From: Perkinsus olseni
Taxonomy: Eukaryota; Perkinsozoa; Perkinsida; Perkinsidae
Assembly: GCA_013115135.1 (NCBI GenBank)
Contig: JABANP010000572.1
Location: 1 to 31,687 of the forward strand
DNA: 31,687 nucleotides
Direction: 5' to 3'
In this document: positions 29,462 to 31,687 of the stretch, piece by piece
How positions within the stretch are numbered: position 1 is the stretch's first letter
Layout: each line of letters opens with the position of its first letter
Made by a program: the position numbers and the translations under genes
The notes under the pieces: generated by a model
Seen by the model: the letters and a program-made list of their open reading frames with translations, nothing else
What the model was told of the DNA's origin: nothing
Database searches by the model: none

Positions 29462-31609
29462 TTATTTTTTAGCGAATTTGTCAACCATCAGCTCGTTGCG
29501 GACTCGCTTGTATTCAGCAGCATTAAAGGCACTGTCAGTGACTCTCGCATACTCCTCGAACAAAGCAGCCTGAGAACAACACATTCCAACCGGCTGCACC
29601 AGGGCGGCCCACCTTCCACTGTTTCCATTTCTTATCATCTTTATTAAGTATCGCCAACGCCATCTCCGTCTTAGTGATCGTGCAAGCGTCCTTCAGCTTG
29701 AAGTAGATACGGAAAATCAGTCTCTCTTTGTAATGTTGCAGAAACCTGCCAAATTCAATATACTCGACCATGGGCCAGCAGTGCTCACTGATAGTCCTCT
29801 GAGTTTTTCCGACAAACTCTTCCCAAATGGAACCAATTGTCTACCATCCATCGCCGAACTTCCTCAACTTTCTCGTCTACCTCATCATCATCGTCGTCGG
29901 AGGTGTCGCTAGACGAAGAGCGTTCAAGTGGGATGACACCCACTTCTGCTTTCGGTGACATCAATGGTGTCACTCCGTAGCATCGATACCAACTGAAGAC
30001 AGAACACTAGCCAGAGCCGCGATGCCTTCCATATCGTGCTCACTATTTGATATCGCCTTCCCACACCCGCCTGGAGTCGCACATACGCCCATTCAGACGG
30101 GCGTCTAGTTTCCATCGTCGCTGATTGCAGGCGAAACAGCGATCCTCCTCTCTGAGGGCACGACAAAATGCTGACCGTTGGGATCGAACCCACGCCCTCA
30201 CCTTCTCAGCAGTCTCGTGCTCTCCTCGGTGGTCTGTGTAGGTCTGCTGAGCAGATCGGGATAGAGATCGAGCCCTCGGCGGTAGAGACCTGCCCAGTCG
30301 AACTCCGGCGGAAAAGCCCTCTCCTGCTAGCGAAGCCAAAACTCTTCGAAAACTTCATCGAAAAGGTTTGGCCTCGCTCGTATTATTTTCCAGCGGTTTA
30401 TCCCACGACCCACACAAGCACTCCCCTTCCCGACCTCCATGATAGTCCCAGGCAGTGGTGCTCCTCGCCGCCCTTGCCTGCTCCAACTCCCCCTCGACTC
30501 GCTTCACCGACGCCGCGTATTTCTCATTCATCTGCGCCGTGGGCTCGCACAGAGAGACCGTCAAGTACTCCAAGTACTCGTAGAACGCCTGACAGGCCGT
30601 AATTTCGTGGCGCAGTGACGGTTGTCCTCATCCCTGCTCACTATCTCAGGAGATCTGATCTTCGCCCCGACCGTTAGGCCAGCAGACTGCCGCTGTCGTC
30701 TTCGTTCCTCGTCCATCTTCTCGTCGATCAGATGGTAGACAGCCACATCGGGCGCCGATTCATCGCCACCTACACGCCAGTGAAATTTTTCCGATTTTTT
30801 TTCGATCAAAAAATTCTGTCCGCCCATAAAAAGGAAGAAGGGGTGTGGGAAGTAGGGAGGTGTATCATCCGGCAACCTAAGATTCTTCCAGAATTCCGCG
30901 ATACGCCGGGGTCAACCTAAGATTCTTCCACAATTCCACGATACGCCAGGGCCAACCTAAGATTCTTCCAGAATTCCACGCTAAGCCAGGGTCAGCCTAA
31001 GATTCTTCCAGAATTCCACGATACGCCGGGGTCAACCTAAGATTCTTCCACAATTCCACGATACGCCAGGGCCAACCTAAGATTCTTCCAGAATTCCACG
31101 ATACGCCAGGGTCAACCTAAGATTCTTCCATACTTCCACGATACGCCAGGGTCAACCTAAGATTCTTCCAGAATTCCACGATACGCCAGGGTCAACCTAA
31201 GATTCTTCCAGAATTCCACGATACGCCAGGGTCAACCTAAGATTCTTCCAGAATTCCACGATACGCCAGGGTCCACCTAAGATTCTTCCAGAATTCCACG
31301 ATACGCCAGGGTCAGCCCTGAGATTCTTCCAGAATTCCACGATACGCCAGGGTCAACCTAAGATTCTTCCAGAATTCCACGACGCGCCAGGGTCAACCTG
31401 AGATTCTTCCACAATTCCACGATACGCCAGGGTCAACCAAAGATTCTTCCAGACTTCCACGATCGATACAAAGCCTCGGAAGCGCATCGTGCGGGAGACT
31501 CACTTGTCCAACCACCGGCGGCCTCCTCGTCCTCCTCGGAAGTATCATCATTAATAAAGTCATCATCATCAGTCAAGAAGCTGTCATCACTCGGACACCG
31601 GCTCATCAT
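29462..31609 (-). CDS. Acidic nuclear-type protein, possible DUF4211 domain, about 9 exons
   Basis: Minus-strand exons joined in phase: 31609-31504, 30769-30642, 30588 to about 30450 (donor unresolved), 30323-30202, 30151-30067, 30006-29845, 29798-29613, 29569-29462 with stop at 29462. Start ATG 31609 follows an in-frame stop. Domain order: acidic N-terminus (TDDDDFINDDTSEEDEEAA), charged helix (DEKMDEERRRQRQSAG), FPPEFDWAGLYRRGLDLYPD, a C-x2-C element (EEDRCFACNQRRWKLDARLN), a second acidic run (SSSSDTSDDDDDEVDEKVEE), then EFGRFLQHYKERLIFRIYFK and a C-terminal ELMVDKFAKK. The CxAC…L.G…followed by F.R..QHYK pattern resembles DUF4211 proteins, which I name only tentatively. Acidic runs suggest a nuclear protein. 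Its introns include one B-box intron, one with the dispersed motif of about 20 nt, and one with a minisatellite. Confidence 0.65.
30152..30201 (-). other. 50-nt intron carrying a B box (sense)
   Basis: GTGAGGGCGTGGGTTCGATC opens the intron on the minus strand; GTGCCCTCAG closes it. The B box GGTTCGATCCC corresponds to plus-strand 30180-30190. Phase 2 closes between TRLLR(R) and EEDRCFAC. Confidence 0.85.
30589..30641 (-). other. 53-nt intron carrying the dispersed motif of about 20 nt
   Basis: GTGAGCAGG…GGCCTGTCAG on the minus strand, joining IRSPEI to AFYEYLEYLTV in phase 0. It contains CGTCACTGCGCCACGAAATT (plus-strand 30600-30620 reversed), an exact match to 7725-7745 in the membrane protein gene. 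Confidence 0.8.
30872..31463. repeat. 40-bp minisatellite, about 15 copies, intronic
   Basis: Unit of 40 bp containing CCTAAGATTCTTCCAGAATT followed by CCACGATACGCCAGGGTCAA; the word GATTCTTCC recurs every 40 bp from about 30880 to 31442, with one 42-bp step near 31320. Copies differ by a few bases (CACAATT, CAGACTT, TACTTCC variants). It fills most of the 734-nt intron 30770-31503 of the DUF4211-like gene. Each unit has an internal TTCCAGAATTCC, close to a heat-shock-element arrangement; that reading is speculative. Confidence 0.9.
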
Positions 31610-31687
31610 TCCGTTTACTCGCCAGCTTCCTCAACTGAACTCTCCCTTCACTTCGGATACCGACAGTCGTCTGGAAGGAGATACCGA

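Noticed and set aside
30872..31463. CRISPR array
   Set aside because: Units are contiguous 40-bp tandem repeats without variable spacers, and they sit in a eukaryotic intron.

Overview
The window looks like nuclear DNA of a protist with compact, intron-rich genes, most likely an alveolate of the Perkinsus group. That assignment is an inference from three things: many introns of about 43-60 nt with GT..AG ends, two secreted pepsin-like (A1) proteases of a style I associate with Perkinsus, and an IRAK/Pelle-type kinase. No bacterial organisation is visible. Gene models were rebuilt by hand by joining GT..AG introns in phase; where every phase closes I give exon coordinates.

Layout. 0.1-3.0 kb (minus): multi-exon Pelle/IRAK-like protein kinase. 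3.0-7.6 kb: scattered, poorly resolved minus-strand exons of unknown genes. 7.6-9.34 kb (plus): multi-exon membrane protein. 9.56-13.08 kb (plus): about 16-exon gene with a possible TerD-like middle and a coiled-coil tail. 13.1-15.9 kb: long stretch without genes holding palindromes, a small inverted-repeat element, and a repeat interrupted by a 453-bp insertion. 15.9-17.0 kb (minus): intact secreted aspartyl protease. 17.1-21.2 kb: repeats and a decayed LINE-type retroelement split by nested inverted-repeat insertions. 21.3-23.2 kb: broken duplicate of the 3' half of the 9.56-13.08 kb gene. 23.65-24.74 kb (minus): second aspartyl protease with a reading-frame break. 25.48-26.98 kb (plus): chitinase-like (GH18-type) secreted protein whose catalytic motif is lost. 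27.0-29.3 kb: no convincing gene. 29.32-29.39 kb: tRNA-His-like sequence. 29.46-31.61 kb (minus): multi-exon gene, possibly a DUF4211 protein, with a 40-bp minisatellite in its first intron.

The most interesting signal is in the introns. At least seven short introns in three unrelated genes each carry the internal tRNA promoter/T-arm motif (B box, GGTTCGATCC type), in either orientation relative to the host gene. Two neighbouring introns around a 36-nt exon are reverse-complement copies of each other. A separate motif of about 20 nt recurs in introns and one exon of two unrelated genes. Together these suggest mobile, partly tRNA-derived introns (introner-like elements) that splice in both orientations. 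A second recurring theme is perfect palindromes with a single unpaired centre base.
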